Below the pieces are notes generated by a model, which saw only the letters and a program-made list of their open reading frames with translations, did no database searches and was not told where the DNA came from. Shown piece by piece: positions 51,992-62,278 of a stretch of 64,000 bases of DNA. Each line of letters starts with the position of its first letter. Position 1 is the first letter of the stretch. The stretch is taken from the NCBI GenBank assembly GCA_012656075.1, contig JAAKBF010000217.1:62001-126000 (forward strand), read 5' to 3'. A program made the position numbers and the translations under genes. This DNA comes from Phytophthora hibernalis. Taxonomy: Eukaryota > Oomycota > Peronosporomycetes > Peronosporales > Peronosporaceae.

Positions 51992-53701
51992 TCAGTCTCA
52001 TACCCAACAGCACCAGCCGCAGCACCACGAGGGCTACGCGGACTACGGACAGAGCAGCGGCCAGCACCCGCAGCAGCAGATGGAACATCACGGAGGCGGC
52101 CCACGCGACGGCCCTCAGCCCGGCAAGCTCTTCATTGGTGGCGTTTCGTGGGAAACCACGGAGGACACACTGCGCCAGCACTTTGGTAAGTACGGAGAAC
52201 TCACGGACGCCGCGCTTATGAAGGACAAGTACACGGGCCAGCCGCGCGGCTTTGGCTTTGTCACGTTCGCAGACGCCACAGGTAGGGGAGATCATTACTG
52301 ATGGAAGGTTTGGAGGAACCGGTAGACTGATGGTGTCGATTGTGGCTGCAGCGATTGACCGCGTGCTGGACGAGACGCACACCCTTGACGGCCGGTCGGT
52401 GGAAGTGAAGCGCGCGATCCCCAGGAGCGGACGACACCTGGCTCGAGGTTAGTACTGGGAGACAAGAGTATTTATTGTGGGAGGAAGATAAAAGGAGCGA
52501 GACAGACAGAAGAAGGGCAGGAAGGAAGGCAGGGAGGGCAACAGGAACCCCAGGACGAGAAGAAATCCTACTCAACACGATCGAATGGTGTTTGCTCGCC
52601 TCATTCTGGCCCACCTCGCGCGCCCCTCGCTCTCTCCATCCAGCCCTTCGCCGTCCACTCCTGCGAAAGGGCTCTGGCGCACAAGAACCTTGTCCTGCGT
52701 GGGAGATGACGGCCTAGACTAACCTGTATTTCTCCACTCTCATGTCATATAGCGATTTCCGTGGCGGACGCGGGGATTCGGTGGCGGCGGTGCCGGTGCC
52801 GGTGGCTACACGGAGCAGAAGAAAATCTTTGTGGGTGGGCTTGCCCCACCGTGACGGAACAGGACTTCCGGCACTACTTTGAGGAGTATGGCAAGATTAC
52901 GGACGCTGTTGTGATGATCGACCGCGACACCCAGCGCTCGCGTGGCTTCGGTTTTATCACTTTTGAGGACGAGGTGCGTTGGAACGCGATTGGAGTTCAT
53001 GCGTTTCAATCAGCTAACCTGCGTGCTTTGTCCAGGCATCTGTGGCAGAAGTGATTAGCAAGAGTCATGAAATTCACGGCAAGGTCGTGGAGATTAAGCG
53101 TGCCGAGCCCAAGGAGGCTCGTGCTGCTGGTGGTGGTGGCGGCGGCGGCTACGGCTACGGTGGAGGCCGTGGTGGTGGTCGCGGAGGAAGCTGGCGAGGT
53201 GGAAGCGGAGGCCGTGGTGGTGGCGGCGCCGGTGGCTATGGTGGTGGCGGCTACGGAGGTGGCAGCTATGGAGGTGGCTACGGAGGGGGTTATGGTGCCG
53301 GTTACGGTGGTGGCTACGGTGGTGGTTATGGTGCTTCCGCGTATGGTGCCGCTGCGTACGGAGGTTACCCTCAGTCGTATGCTGGCTATGGTTATGGTGG
53401 CTACGGAGGCGGCTATGGTGGTCGCGGTGGCTATGGTGGATATGGAGGAGGCTACCCCGGCTATGGTGCTGGTGCTGGCGGCGAGGGTGCCGGTACCGGT
53501 ACCAGTGCCGGTCGTGAAAACGGTGCAGGTGGGGAAGAAGGAGGATACGGCGAAGAAGCTGCTGGTCAGGGTGGAGCTGGTCAGAGTGGCCAGACATCAG
53601 CTGGAGGTTACGGCTATGGTGGAGGCTACCGCCAGGGAGGTGGTGCCGGTGGTGCTCAAGGAGGTTCTGGTGGACGATCGGACCGATACCGCCCGTACTA
53701 A
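51777..53701 (+). CDS. hnRNP A/B-like RNA-binding protein, two RRMs and Gly-rich tail
   Basis: Four exons: 51,777-52,281, 52,352-52,447, 52,753-52,973 and 53,036-53,701. Start at MEGLGVVYEQEEPAVDAA; an upstream in-frame ATG (51,618) lies in the promoter. Order: acidic N-terminus, a poly-Gln tract (51,954-51,990), RRM1 (LFIGGV ... RGFGFVTF), RRM2 (IFVGGL ... RGFGFITF) and a GGYGG-rich tail ending SDRYRPY, which fits an R-x(2-5)-PY nuclear signal for transportin. It resembles hnRNP A, Musashi and DAZAP1 proteins in mRNA binding. Three single-base losses break the frame: near 52,421 (GG), 52,774 (GGGG) and 52,847 (CCCC). All are in homopolymers in otherwise conserved sequence, so probable consensus errors. 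Confidence 0.85.
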
Positions 53702-53934
53702 ACATCTACGCAACGAGAAAGCAAAGGCAGAGGATCGATTCTATCCTAGCACACTGCCCGCATCCGGCTAAGATGGTTCTCAAACTGGATGCGTTGGCCT
53801 CTCGCCTTCGCCATCTCCAGCTCGTTCCTGTTCTGCTGCAAATCAATACCTTTTTCACCCTGCCGCCGCGTTATTTGTGATTTGGGGGCAAAATGATTTA
53901 CCGGTACCGGTACTACATGTACATATTTTTAGTA
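53702..53934. other. convergent 3' intergenic region
   Basis: 233 bp between the RRM and KDO-transferase stop codons. It holds TTACCGGTACCGGTACTAC (about 53,898), sharing the ACCGGTA core found behind DRC1. No gene. Confidence 0.5.
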
Positions 53935-55987
53935 TTAATAGTTGTCATTTGCTAACCAACTGATCAACCGTAACTCGTGTGACGAGAGTGTCGATACTCC
54001 GAGATCGGCCATCACTCGTGTAAGCTGAGTTCTCTGATCCACTGTCGACACTGCGCCGTCCAGATGTTTGAAGCGAGCTTCTAACGCTGTAACAAGCTCT
54101 TTCGGACAACTTACCGACCGAAGAGCTTCTGATGCTGAACGATGCTGCTGGAGCTGCTGCAGAATGTCCGTGAAGTTTTCCATGTGAGGGCCCATTAGCA
54201 CGTGGCACCTGTCGGCAAGTGAAATAAGTCAGTCTTCCGGTTTGCACAATACAAGGGAGAAAGCTACAATTGGCATTGGCAGAGTTCTGTGCGTACCCAG
54301 CTCGTAATGGCTCGATTGGGTTGTGACCACCGCGCTTCACAAACGTGCCTGTACAAAGCATCCATTCATGAGAAAAATGTCATTTCGATTCGGAAGTCGT
54401 ACCTCCTATCATTGCTGTTGAAATGGCATCGTAATACATATTTGTTTCGCCCTGCAATAAAGAGTGACACAACGAAGATCAATGCTACTGCATTTCCCGC
54501 ACAATTCAGCCAAAAGTACTCCAGTAATAGTCTTACCATCGTGTCAACCATAAAAACATCGGTTGCACTTGTAGGCAATCCGTCGCGCGAGCGTAAACCA
54601 ATTGAACATTCAGGAAACTGACCATTTCGAGCCAACAAACACAAAATATGTTACTGAATGACAAGAAACCCATAGGATGACACGTGACAAGGTGTACCTT
54701 ACGACGAATTTGTGTCACGATGGAAGATGTCCGAGCCGGGTGGCGTGGGATGATCACAGTGAGTAGTTTGAGGTTTCCGCGGAGGGACTTGGCGAGTTCT
54801 GTGTGCACTTCTGCTATCATCACCTCCTCGCCATCGTGAGTGCTGGCTGCAACCCACACAGGTCGCGGTCCAATCGCGCATCGCAGTGTCGTAACATCTG
54901 CCTCCTCGCCGGCCAAACGCGGAGAAGCTGTACATACATTGTATGCAGATGAGTCGCGAAATTAATCGACAGGAAGATCATGACGTGGTTATCGTACCAA
55001 ACTTGAGGTTTAGTGCAGCGTGGGCATTTTGTGCGCCAAGATACTCGAAGCGTTTTCGGTTCTAACTTACACCATGGTTAGTTCAAGTTAAAGCTTAGTG
55101 CAGCCAGCAAGCGGATGGCGAGACGGCTGAGCTTACTTGTTCGTCTTGACAAAGCACCATTGAGAATAAACCCACAACGCTTCTCGAAACCGCATGCAGC
55201 CCCGGAAAACTCCACAAACGGGATGACTGGGCCGACATCCGTCCATTTAGAAGTCCAATACGAATACCTCGGCGACCTGCATCGGTAATCAGCGTTGGCC
55301 AGATCTCCGACTCGATCCATATCCCTGCACTGTTAAAACCAAAACGTCAAGTTAGCTCGCTCCGCAGCAAGCAGAACTGGGTCGTACTCTGGTTTCCAGG
55401 TTTCATAAAATCGTCTAACACAGTCGGCATGGTCAAGTGGCGCCAAGACGCATACGGCGTCGTCATTCTGTCGGCGATCGCACCACAGCAAAGTCAAAGG
55501 GGTGTTTAAAAAAGAAACCCGCAGGAACCTCACCTCTTTTAACCTGTCCGTGATGACCTGTCGAGCTGCAGTTGTAGTTGTCGACAGCACCACGCGTACC
55601 TTCCTCGTCGCCCCTGTCGTTGACGGGGTCACAAGTTTGTGGCCCAGAGCCAATTCCACCAATGGCAGCGCAGACAGACACTCCCCACCGAAGCTCCGTG
55701 AACCCACAACGTGAAGAAGTGACCACTGCAACCTGCAACGCTAGATTTCTTGTGCCAATGCACTGCAACATTCCAGACACCGACAAAAGGCATCCAATGT
55801 CAATGTCCGTTCAAAGTCAAGCGGTTGTCACTGGTTTACCTGGTGGCTCACTAAGACCAAAGCGCTCAGCGGTAACGGCTCTCGGAACTAGTCGTCGCAG
55901 GTCCTTCCGACGCACATACCACGACACGAAAGGCATGGACGCCTTCCACAGTCTGTGGTACACGGCAAGCAGCGTCGCGCCCGACAT
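53935..55987 (-). CDS. waaA: KDO transferase (3-deoxy-D-manno-octulosonic acid transferase)
   Basis: Ten exons: 55,987-55,840; 55,732-55,534; 55,467-55,388; 55,329-55,137; 55,061-54,998; 54,927-54,698; 54,617-54,537; 54,451-54,403; 54,348-54,297; 54,208-53,935. All introns are GT-AG and phases agree, giving about 456 residues, near the bacterial length plus an N-terminal extension. Landmarks: WVHGASVG with catalytic Glu next (N-terminal Rossmann half), LAPLDHADCVRRFYETWKP, IWIESEIWPTLITDAGRRGI, LLNGRMSAQSSRLW, RFEYLGAQNAHAALNLKF, RPVWVAASTHDGEEVMIAEV, IIPRHPAR, GGHNPIEPLRAG, VLMGPHMENF (C-terminal half). In bacteria WaaA adds KDO to lipid A; the plant homologue is mitochondrial. One base is missing in a C run near 55,684, exactly before the catalytic Glu, probably an error. 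Start at MSGATLLAVYHRLWKASMPF. Confidence 0.9.
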
Positions 55988-56532
55988 CGAGTGCACAATT
56001 TCGCACAATTTGTTCTCTGGATTTTATATCCAGAGTCCACCAGGGATTGCAACGAGGTCTGAATCCTTGAATTGCTTATACCTTTCGTAATACGATTTGG
56101 ATACTTCAACAAAGAAGCTTTAAAACCTTGTTATATTTGATAACCGCATCGATTATTATTTTATTTATGGCGGTTGACCCATCCGCAGAAGATTAGGACA
56201 ACACACCTCTATGATATGATATCACTTATAATCGTATTGTACCTGCAGCAGATGATTTATCCAGACCGTTCGAGCAACATTTTGGATGTTTTTCTTCGAG
56301 CACCACTATTTAATACAAGTACTATAATACCAAGCACCGTTAACTACAGTGGTGTGTAGATAAATTCCGTACGTTTGGAATGCACACAGCGCGTGTCCAT
56401 TAAATATAAAAATGATGACACCTGGTTATTGTCCGGCATTCATACTCGTGTGCAGGTGTGCACATATATAGGAGTGCGTCAGCGAGTGCGGCTGGACCGG
56501 TGCCATCCGTCCGTACTTCTGAGTCTTTTGCG
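55988..56532. other. intergenic, probably including the 5' end of element E
   Basis: No gene. AT-rich at 56,120-56,420. A TATATATAGG-like box at about 56,463 lies 70 bp before the gag ATG of element E and may be its promoter, but no LTR pair can be tested because the right LTR is outside the window. Confidence 0.4.
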
Positions 56533-57259
56533 ATGTCAAGCCTGGTTTCGAACGCTTTGAAAGTGCTTCCGATGTTCTACTCGGACACGACCACGGTTGA
56601 GAAATCACGTGACTTCTGGGAAGCATTCGAGTCTTACACTGAAGGACTACCAGAACGGTCAATATTACTAGTGTTCCGTCAGAAGTTGAAGGGCAAGGAA
56701 GGTGAGCGTTGGTGGGGTAATTCGAGTATCAAGACCTACGTCACCCTGCGCACAAGGTTCCATAACCACTTCCTGAGTAGAACGGCTGATGAGCTGTGGG
56801 AGCGGTTGCATACGACGAAGCGCGAACATGGAGAATCAGTGGAAGAATGGGGGCCGTGTCTCCTATCTGTGTGAAGCTCTGGACTATCCAGATCCACGGA
56901 TGCGTTATCAACTGTTCCGTCGCGGTTTAAGGAACAAGCGTCTACTGGCCACGCTCGACTCGAGCCCGGCTTGCGATATTCCTGCTGCGTGTGAGTGGTT
57001 GATGTTCAAGGACATGCGCCGTCATATTGAGGAAGAGGACCAGTTTGAAGACGGAACTCCGAAGCGTGGCAAAAAGGACAAAAGCCAATCGACTGTCGAG
57101 GAACTGTCCCAGAAGATGCAGTCGTTCATGACTAGGCAAGAACAGTGGCGGGAACAAATGGAGCAGGAGCGTTGGCAACCACCACGGTCTCCTCGCAACT
57201 GTGCTCCTACCATTGCGTCCGTGCAGGACTTGCCTCCTTCACCATCTAGTGGGAACTAA
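56533..57259 (+). pseudogene. gag, element E
   Basis: Starts MSSLVSNALKVLPMFYSDTT. WEAFESYTEGLPERSILLVF and KLKGKEGERWWGNSSIKTYV are capsid-like. An extra G in the run near 56,850 shifts the frame, after which VSYLCEALDYPDPRMRYQLF and FRRGLRNKRLLATLDSSPAC continue. The C-terminal part is Lys/Glu/Gln-rich (ELSQKMQSFMTRQEQWREQM). Confidence 0.8.
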
Positions 57260-57299
57260 GGGAACGGACAACGGTTCCGTGGCATTAGCATGGCTGCGG

Positions 57300-57615
57300 A
57301 CGACCGAACTCGAGAAGGAATAAGCGTGTGTGGACGTTGTGACCGGAAAGGATGCAGTCGTTTAAACTGTCCTCGGCAGAACAACTTGTCGGCGCTGTGG
57401 ACGGCTCGGACACATCATGTCAGAGTGCGAGGAACCGTACTGTGGTAATGGGATGCAGAACAGTGGCCAAGGTGGACGGTCGCCTACTCGGAACTGTTTC
57501 CTATGTGAAAACCCTGGTCACATCGTTGCGAACTGTCCTGATGTTGAGACTCTGCGGACTATGGCACGGTCTAGGGACTACCCACCGTTGCCACCGTCTC
57601 CTCGTCAATGACGGA
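57300..57615 (+). pseudogene. nucleocapsid zinc knuckles, element E
   Basis: A degenerate CGRCDRKGCSRLNC followed, in the next frame, by two canonical CX2CX4HX4C knuckles: CRRCGRLGHIMSEC (about 57,385) and CFLCENPGHIVANC (about 57,498). At least one frame change between the first and second. Confidence 0.75.
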
Positions 57616-57699
57616 GGCAGGAGGAAGGGAGGAGAGAGTCACTCCTTCCTCTGGTCTAGTGAATGACTCGAGGGGTGACCGTACCGTGAAGACTGGACG

Positions 57700-59650
57700 G
57701 ACGATCATCAGGTACGAAGATGAACGGGAAAAGGGGAATTTCTGCAGGTCGACTCGGATGAAAGCGTCGACTTGGAGGTGAACCGATATGGAATAATGGA
57801 ACTTGCGGAAGATGATGAAGATGACTCGGATGACTGTCTCGCCGTGCTGGAGGACGCGGAGTTCATGGATTTGAACGGTGAGATGGAGTATGATGACAAC
57901 GAGGGTCTAGGAGAAGAACCCATCGTTTGGGAAGACCAAAACGTGGTGGCCGAGTTGAACGGTCTGAAGATCGAAGAAAACAGTTTTGAAGCCTTTGAAA
58001 ACGGTTTCGACGCTGAAGAAGACGATCTCGAAGAAGAACGGAGGAAGTGCACGACCCTGTGGTTGTTTACGGCACGGTAGCCGACTCCAATCAGGAGGTC
58101 GTAGCTGCAGAGCCGGAAGCTCAGAAGAAGGTCGCGGTGATCGCAAGTATCCTACGCTACGGGCTGAGAGAGTTGCTGAACCGGTCTGGGTAGACGACGA
58201 TGGTCTAGACAATCTGGACCTCGGTGAAACCGTCTTCCTAGGTTGGGAGAAACCGGCGGAGGATCCACCCGAACCTTCGAATGGAGAATTGGTGAACTTG
58301 GCTTCGGAAGTGGACAAGTCGGAGGACGTTGGAAAAGGCAAAGACGGTACGGAGGCTGTGGACAAAGCCGAACAGGAAAATCCGTCACCTCACGCCCGAT
58401 TATTCACGGATGATGAACTGGACGCATTGGAAAATTGTGTTCCGGGACAAGAAGTAAGCGTGATTGCTAAGGAAGAAGTCGCTGTCGAAAAGGTGGAATA
58501 TGACAAGGAACTCGAGGAACGGTTGCACCCGTTGGACGAAGTGGAATTGAAGCGACGTGTGAAGCAGAACGCTGAGAACCAGAAGGAACCCACTCTGGAA
58601 GAGATGGCACGGTTCCTCGGACTGGATACGGATGTGTTAGCTCGGACAAGGGAAGCAACACCGGAGGGTACGAACACGCCCGAATATTGGCAGGATTGGT
58701 TCCGTGCCACGTTGGAGAATTCGGCAGAGGCGAAAAGGGCGAACCGTGACTTCTCGACTACTGTGCCAGAAAATATGGCTAGTACGGTCAGGAAAAGAAC
58801 TGAGACCGTGACTAAGAGCGTCGAAGGGAGCGTGGTTTCTGTGGATACGGTACTTGACGAATCTGAAGTTCGAGTAGCGACTCTAGCGTGGAAAGCGAAA
58901 GCGACTCCGAGGCAGAAGCTATCAAACCGGTGGTCGAAGACGCTGATGCGATAGTAAAGAAAATGTCGCGTTCTCGTTGGAGGTCGAAGACACGGTTGCG
59001 TCAGTGGAAATAGCGGCCATTGCGGAAGTATTCGCTCAAAGGACGGTCCGGCCAAAGGAAGCACGGACCATCGCCCGACTAGTCGTGTATCGGATGCTGA
59101 AAGAAGTCAAAGGGAAATGGACACGGAGGAAAAGCTGAAGGAGCTCGCACGCGATGAGAATGAAGCAGCTAAGATCCCTCCCTTGCGTGACAAAAGTCCT
59201 GAGGTGGACTGGGAACAACTACGTTATTTTGTCGACGAGGTAGTACGTGAACGAGGCCTGCTGGGTCCGTGCTGGGACAGAGTGTTGTCCTGGGTGGAGA
59301 GCTATTTCGCTGAGAATGCAGTTCGAATCTGGAAAAAGCTGTGTGACCGGACGGGACGATCGACCACGCCTGCGGCTAAACGTCGTCGACGGCGTCAGCA
59401 AAAGAAGACAGTGTGTTTTGACTGTTCGGCTCTATATCGAGACCGTTCTGAGGTATTGGGCAAGCTGGAATCCCGGTTCGAGTGTGATGAAGACGCTTAC
59501 CACTATGTGAATGTGCTGAGACCAGAGCGTCCTAAGGCAGAACCTCCCCGAAAACCGGTCTGGTGGAAGTTGTCACGGTCAACCTACCTAACGGATTTGG
59601 AGTCCGTGACGACGACGGAGAAGAAGGCTTTGATGTACCTCGGGTTGTGA
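57700..59650 (+). pseudogene. accessory acidic region between Gag and protease, element E
   Basis: About 630 residues of coding-like sequence with two or three frame changes. Acidic start (AEDDEDDSDDCLAVLEDAEF), AEPVWVDDDGLDNLDLGETV, then a charged helical part (EERLHPLDEVELKRRVKQNA, EPTLEEMARFLGLDTDVLAR, TPEYWQDWFRATLENSAEAK), EVEDTVASVEIAAIAEVFAQ, and a final open frame 59,117-59,650 with VDWEQLRYFVDEVVRERGLL and TVCFDCSALYRDRSEVLGKL. No family recognised. Larger than any spacer at this position in elements A-D. Confidence 0.55.
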
Positions 59651-60487
59651 AGAAGGACGGCGTGTCGTGTGCTCTGTGGGGAGCTTTGAGGCACTCTCTA
59701 GCGGCTACATTGATTGTCTACCTTCACAGATGCTGGCTGATACGGGTGCGACCTTGAGTTTGGCTGACCGTCAAGTGATGAAACGGTTAGGCCGTGCTGC
59801 TGAAGCTCTGGAACCGTACGACAGTCGTGTTCGAAGCTCGTCCGGCCATCGTCTGCGTATCCGTGGGTGGGTGCGACTACCTATCCGTCTGGGGTCGGTT
59901 GAAGTTGCTTTACACGTACTAGTAGCGGACCACTTACACGTGGACGCTATACTAGGGGTAGACGCTCTGAGCGCTTTCAAGGCCGTGATCGATGTGGAAG
60001 AACGGACCTTACTATTGAAGGGAACAGGGAAGTGCTAATAACAAGCGTGATCGGTGACATAGAGAAAGGAGCTACGGTTATGGTAGAAGGGTCTCTGAGT
60101 TTACCACCTACTCTGTGTGTGGCGCGATCTCTTGGAACTGTTGAGGATGGCAAGGTTATCGTGGAAATGTGCAATGCTTCCACTGACGAATACTGGATCC
60201 GGAAAGGAACGATCGTGGCTGCTACTTCAGTAATCCCCGAGGAGGCGTTCGGTTTTGAACAGTCGCCTAATCCAGGAACGACCGTAAGACCTTCTAGTGC
60301 TCCGAATGAAGTGGGGCAAACAAATGAGGTTGCTGCGACGCTGTTCGAGGAACGGAAGGAAGGCGAGGACGAGAAGGTAAAGGCTACTAAGCCTGATGTC
60401 TCGCCTGACAAGTTCGGTGAGATGTCTGCTGACTTTTCTGAGTCCAAACTGTCAATGGAGCAAAGGAACTGTTCCAGTCCGAGTTGA
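59651..60487 (+). pseudogene. aspartic protease and linker, element E
   Basis: MLADTGATLSLADRQVMKRL (DTG motif at about 59,738), SSSGHRLRIRGWVRLPIRLG and HLHVDAILGVDALSAFKAVI (second block). The linker to 60,487 contains VARSLGTVEDGKVIVEMCNA and ends Glu/Asp/Lys-rich. Confidence 0.82.
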
Positions 60488-61273
60488 ACCGTTTTCGAGA
60501 CATGTTTGTGGAGTCTTCTAAGAAACCTGGACGGACGCGGAGTTGTTGCACTTTCAGATAGACACAGGGGACAGTTCTCCGATAAAACAACAACCGTACC
60601 GTGCCTCGCTGGCTGAAGGTGAAGTCATGGAGGCCGAGATTCAGCAGTACGAGGAACTGGGTCTAATTCGACCATCCAACAGTCCTTAGGCGAGCCCGGT
60701 AGTGATGATCCGTACACCGGACGGTGGAATCCGTTTCTGTATCGATTACAGACGATTGAATGCTGTCACGGTTAAGGACTGTTATCCGATGCCTTTGATT
60801 GATGACATTTTAGATGTGCTAGGTGACGCCCAACTGTTCTCTACGATGGATATTGCGTCTGGCTATTGGAATGTGCCAATGCATGAGGACAGCGTGTCTA
60901 GGACGGCTTTCACGTGCAAGTACGGTCTATATGAGTGGCTAGTTATGCCCTTTGGTCTGTGCAATGCGGTGCCGGCTTTCGAGCGTCTCATGGAAACGGT
61001 GCTCGTGGATCTGAAATGGAGGATCTGTCTAGTCTACTTGGATGACTGTGTGATCTTCAGCAAGGACTTCCCGTCTCATTTGGTACGGTTGCGCCAAGTG
61101 TTGACGGTTCCAACAAGCTGGATTCAAACTCAAGATGAAAAAGTTGTCACTGGGGGCGGAACCAGGTGGCTTTCTTGGGGCACATCGTGACTCCGTCCGG
61201 AATCTTGCCTAATCCCGAAAAAGTGAAGGCAGTGATGAACGTACAGAGGCCTCAAGACTGAATACGGTCATTT
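60488..61273 (+). pseudogene. reverse transcriptase, element E
   Basis: Pre-RT LGLIRPSNSP, then TAG (60,688-60,690) in place of the Trp that normally precedes ASPVV. Then IRFCIDYRRLNAVTVKDCYP, LFSTMDIASGYWNVPMHEDS, YEWLVMPFGLCNAVPAFERL and CLVYLDDCVIFSKDF (YLDD catalytic motif). Small indels near 61,105, 61,178 and 61,260 break the thumb region. Confidence 0.87.
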
Positions 61274-62278
61274 TTGGGTCTTACTAGCTATTTCCGACGG
61301 TACATTCCGGGGTATGCTCTGATTTCTGCTCCGCTTGAACGGTTGAAGTTGAAGGATGCACCGTTCCTCTGGAATGAGGACTGTGAATCTGCCTTCCGAC
61401 AGCTCAAGCGTGCACTAGTGAAACCTCCTATTCTGGTCTATCCTAACGCAAAGCGCCGCTTCAAGCTATTCGTTGATTCGTCACGGTATGCTGTGGGAGC
61501 GTGTCTTATGCAGGAAGTGGACGGTCGTAACCGTGTTGTTGCTTATGCTAGCAAGTTGCTGACCGGTTCGCAGAAAACCTGGATCACGAAGCAAGATGGT
61601 ATCTCTGAGATTGAGTGCTGGGGCGTGGTTTGGGCCACTAGGAAGTTCAGATGCTACTTGAACAAACGTGAGTTCGACTTGTACACGGATCACCAGGCTT
61701 TGACTTGGATCTTCAGTCCAGGAAACCGTACGACTAACTCGAAATTGGCACGCTGGGCTATGGAGCTTTCGAATTTGCAGTTCAAGGTGTTCCACAAGCC
61801 TGGAACGACTATGGGTCATGTGGACGGACTGTCGCGCTTACCTGCGGACCGTGTCTACGCTGTAACTCTTGCTGACTTGCTCAACCCGGTTCAGGGAAGG
61901 ATGGCTCTTCCGATGAGAGACCTCCTTAATCCAGAACCGTCTGATGAAGGACGGGTTCCAAATTCGGTTGGGGAGCAGTCTGACCAAGCCGAGGAAGGAG
62001 TTGAATTCGAATACGGTGAGGACGAGGAAACCAAGGACGGTGAGGAACCGGGTCAGGAGACTGAACCCGCTCAGCTAGAGGGTGAAATGGAACCCGGAGC
62101 GGATGGGGCTTCTCCTGGAACGGACGAGGAACTTCCGCCACCGAACCGTCCTCGCTCTCGTGTTCCAACTGGAAAGAGAACAGTTCTTGCAAGAACAACG
62201 GTCGTTGTCTTGGGTAGTGGCGCTGGTGGCGTTCATACAAGACCGTGCTCTACCTGTGGATCCGTTCTTCAGAGCTAA
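61274..62278 (+). pseudogene. RNase H and C-terminal acidic linker, element E
   Basis: One open frame: LTSYFRRYIPGYALISAPLE, RFKLFVDSSRYAVGACLMQE (Asp), ISEIECWGVVWATRKFRCYL (Glu), FDLYTDHQALTWIFSPGNR (Asp) and VDGLSRLPADRV (Asp). All four RNase H acidic positions are present. Then about 100 Glu/Pro-rich residues. Confidence 0.85.

Noticed and set aside
53067..53771. Long ORFs in other frames of the Gly-rich tail (Val/Ala/Glu-rich on +, His/Arg-rich on -)
   Set aside because: Shadows of the GGYGG-encoding repeat in the RRM gene; no start context or motif.
53935..55987. Bacterial contamination or recent transfer as the source of the KDO transferase
   Set aside because: Nine phase-consistent GT-AG introns and placement between eukaryotic genes argue against it.
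56360..56532. 5' LTR of element E called from the TATA-like box and position
   Set aside because: No second LTR copy lies in the window and no TGG primer site was found before gag, so boundaries cannot be supported.
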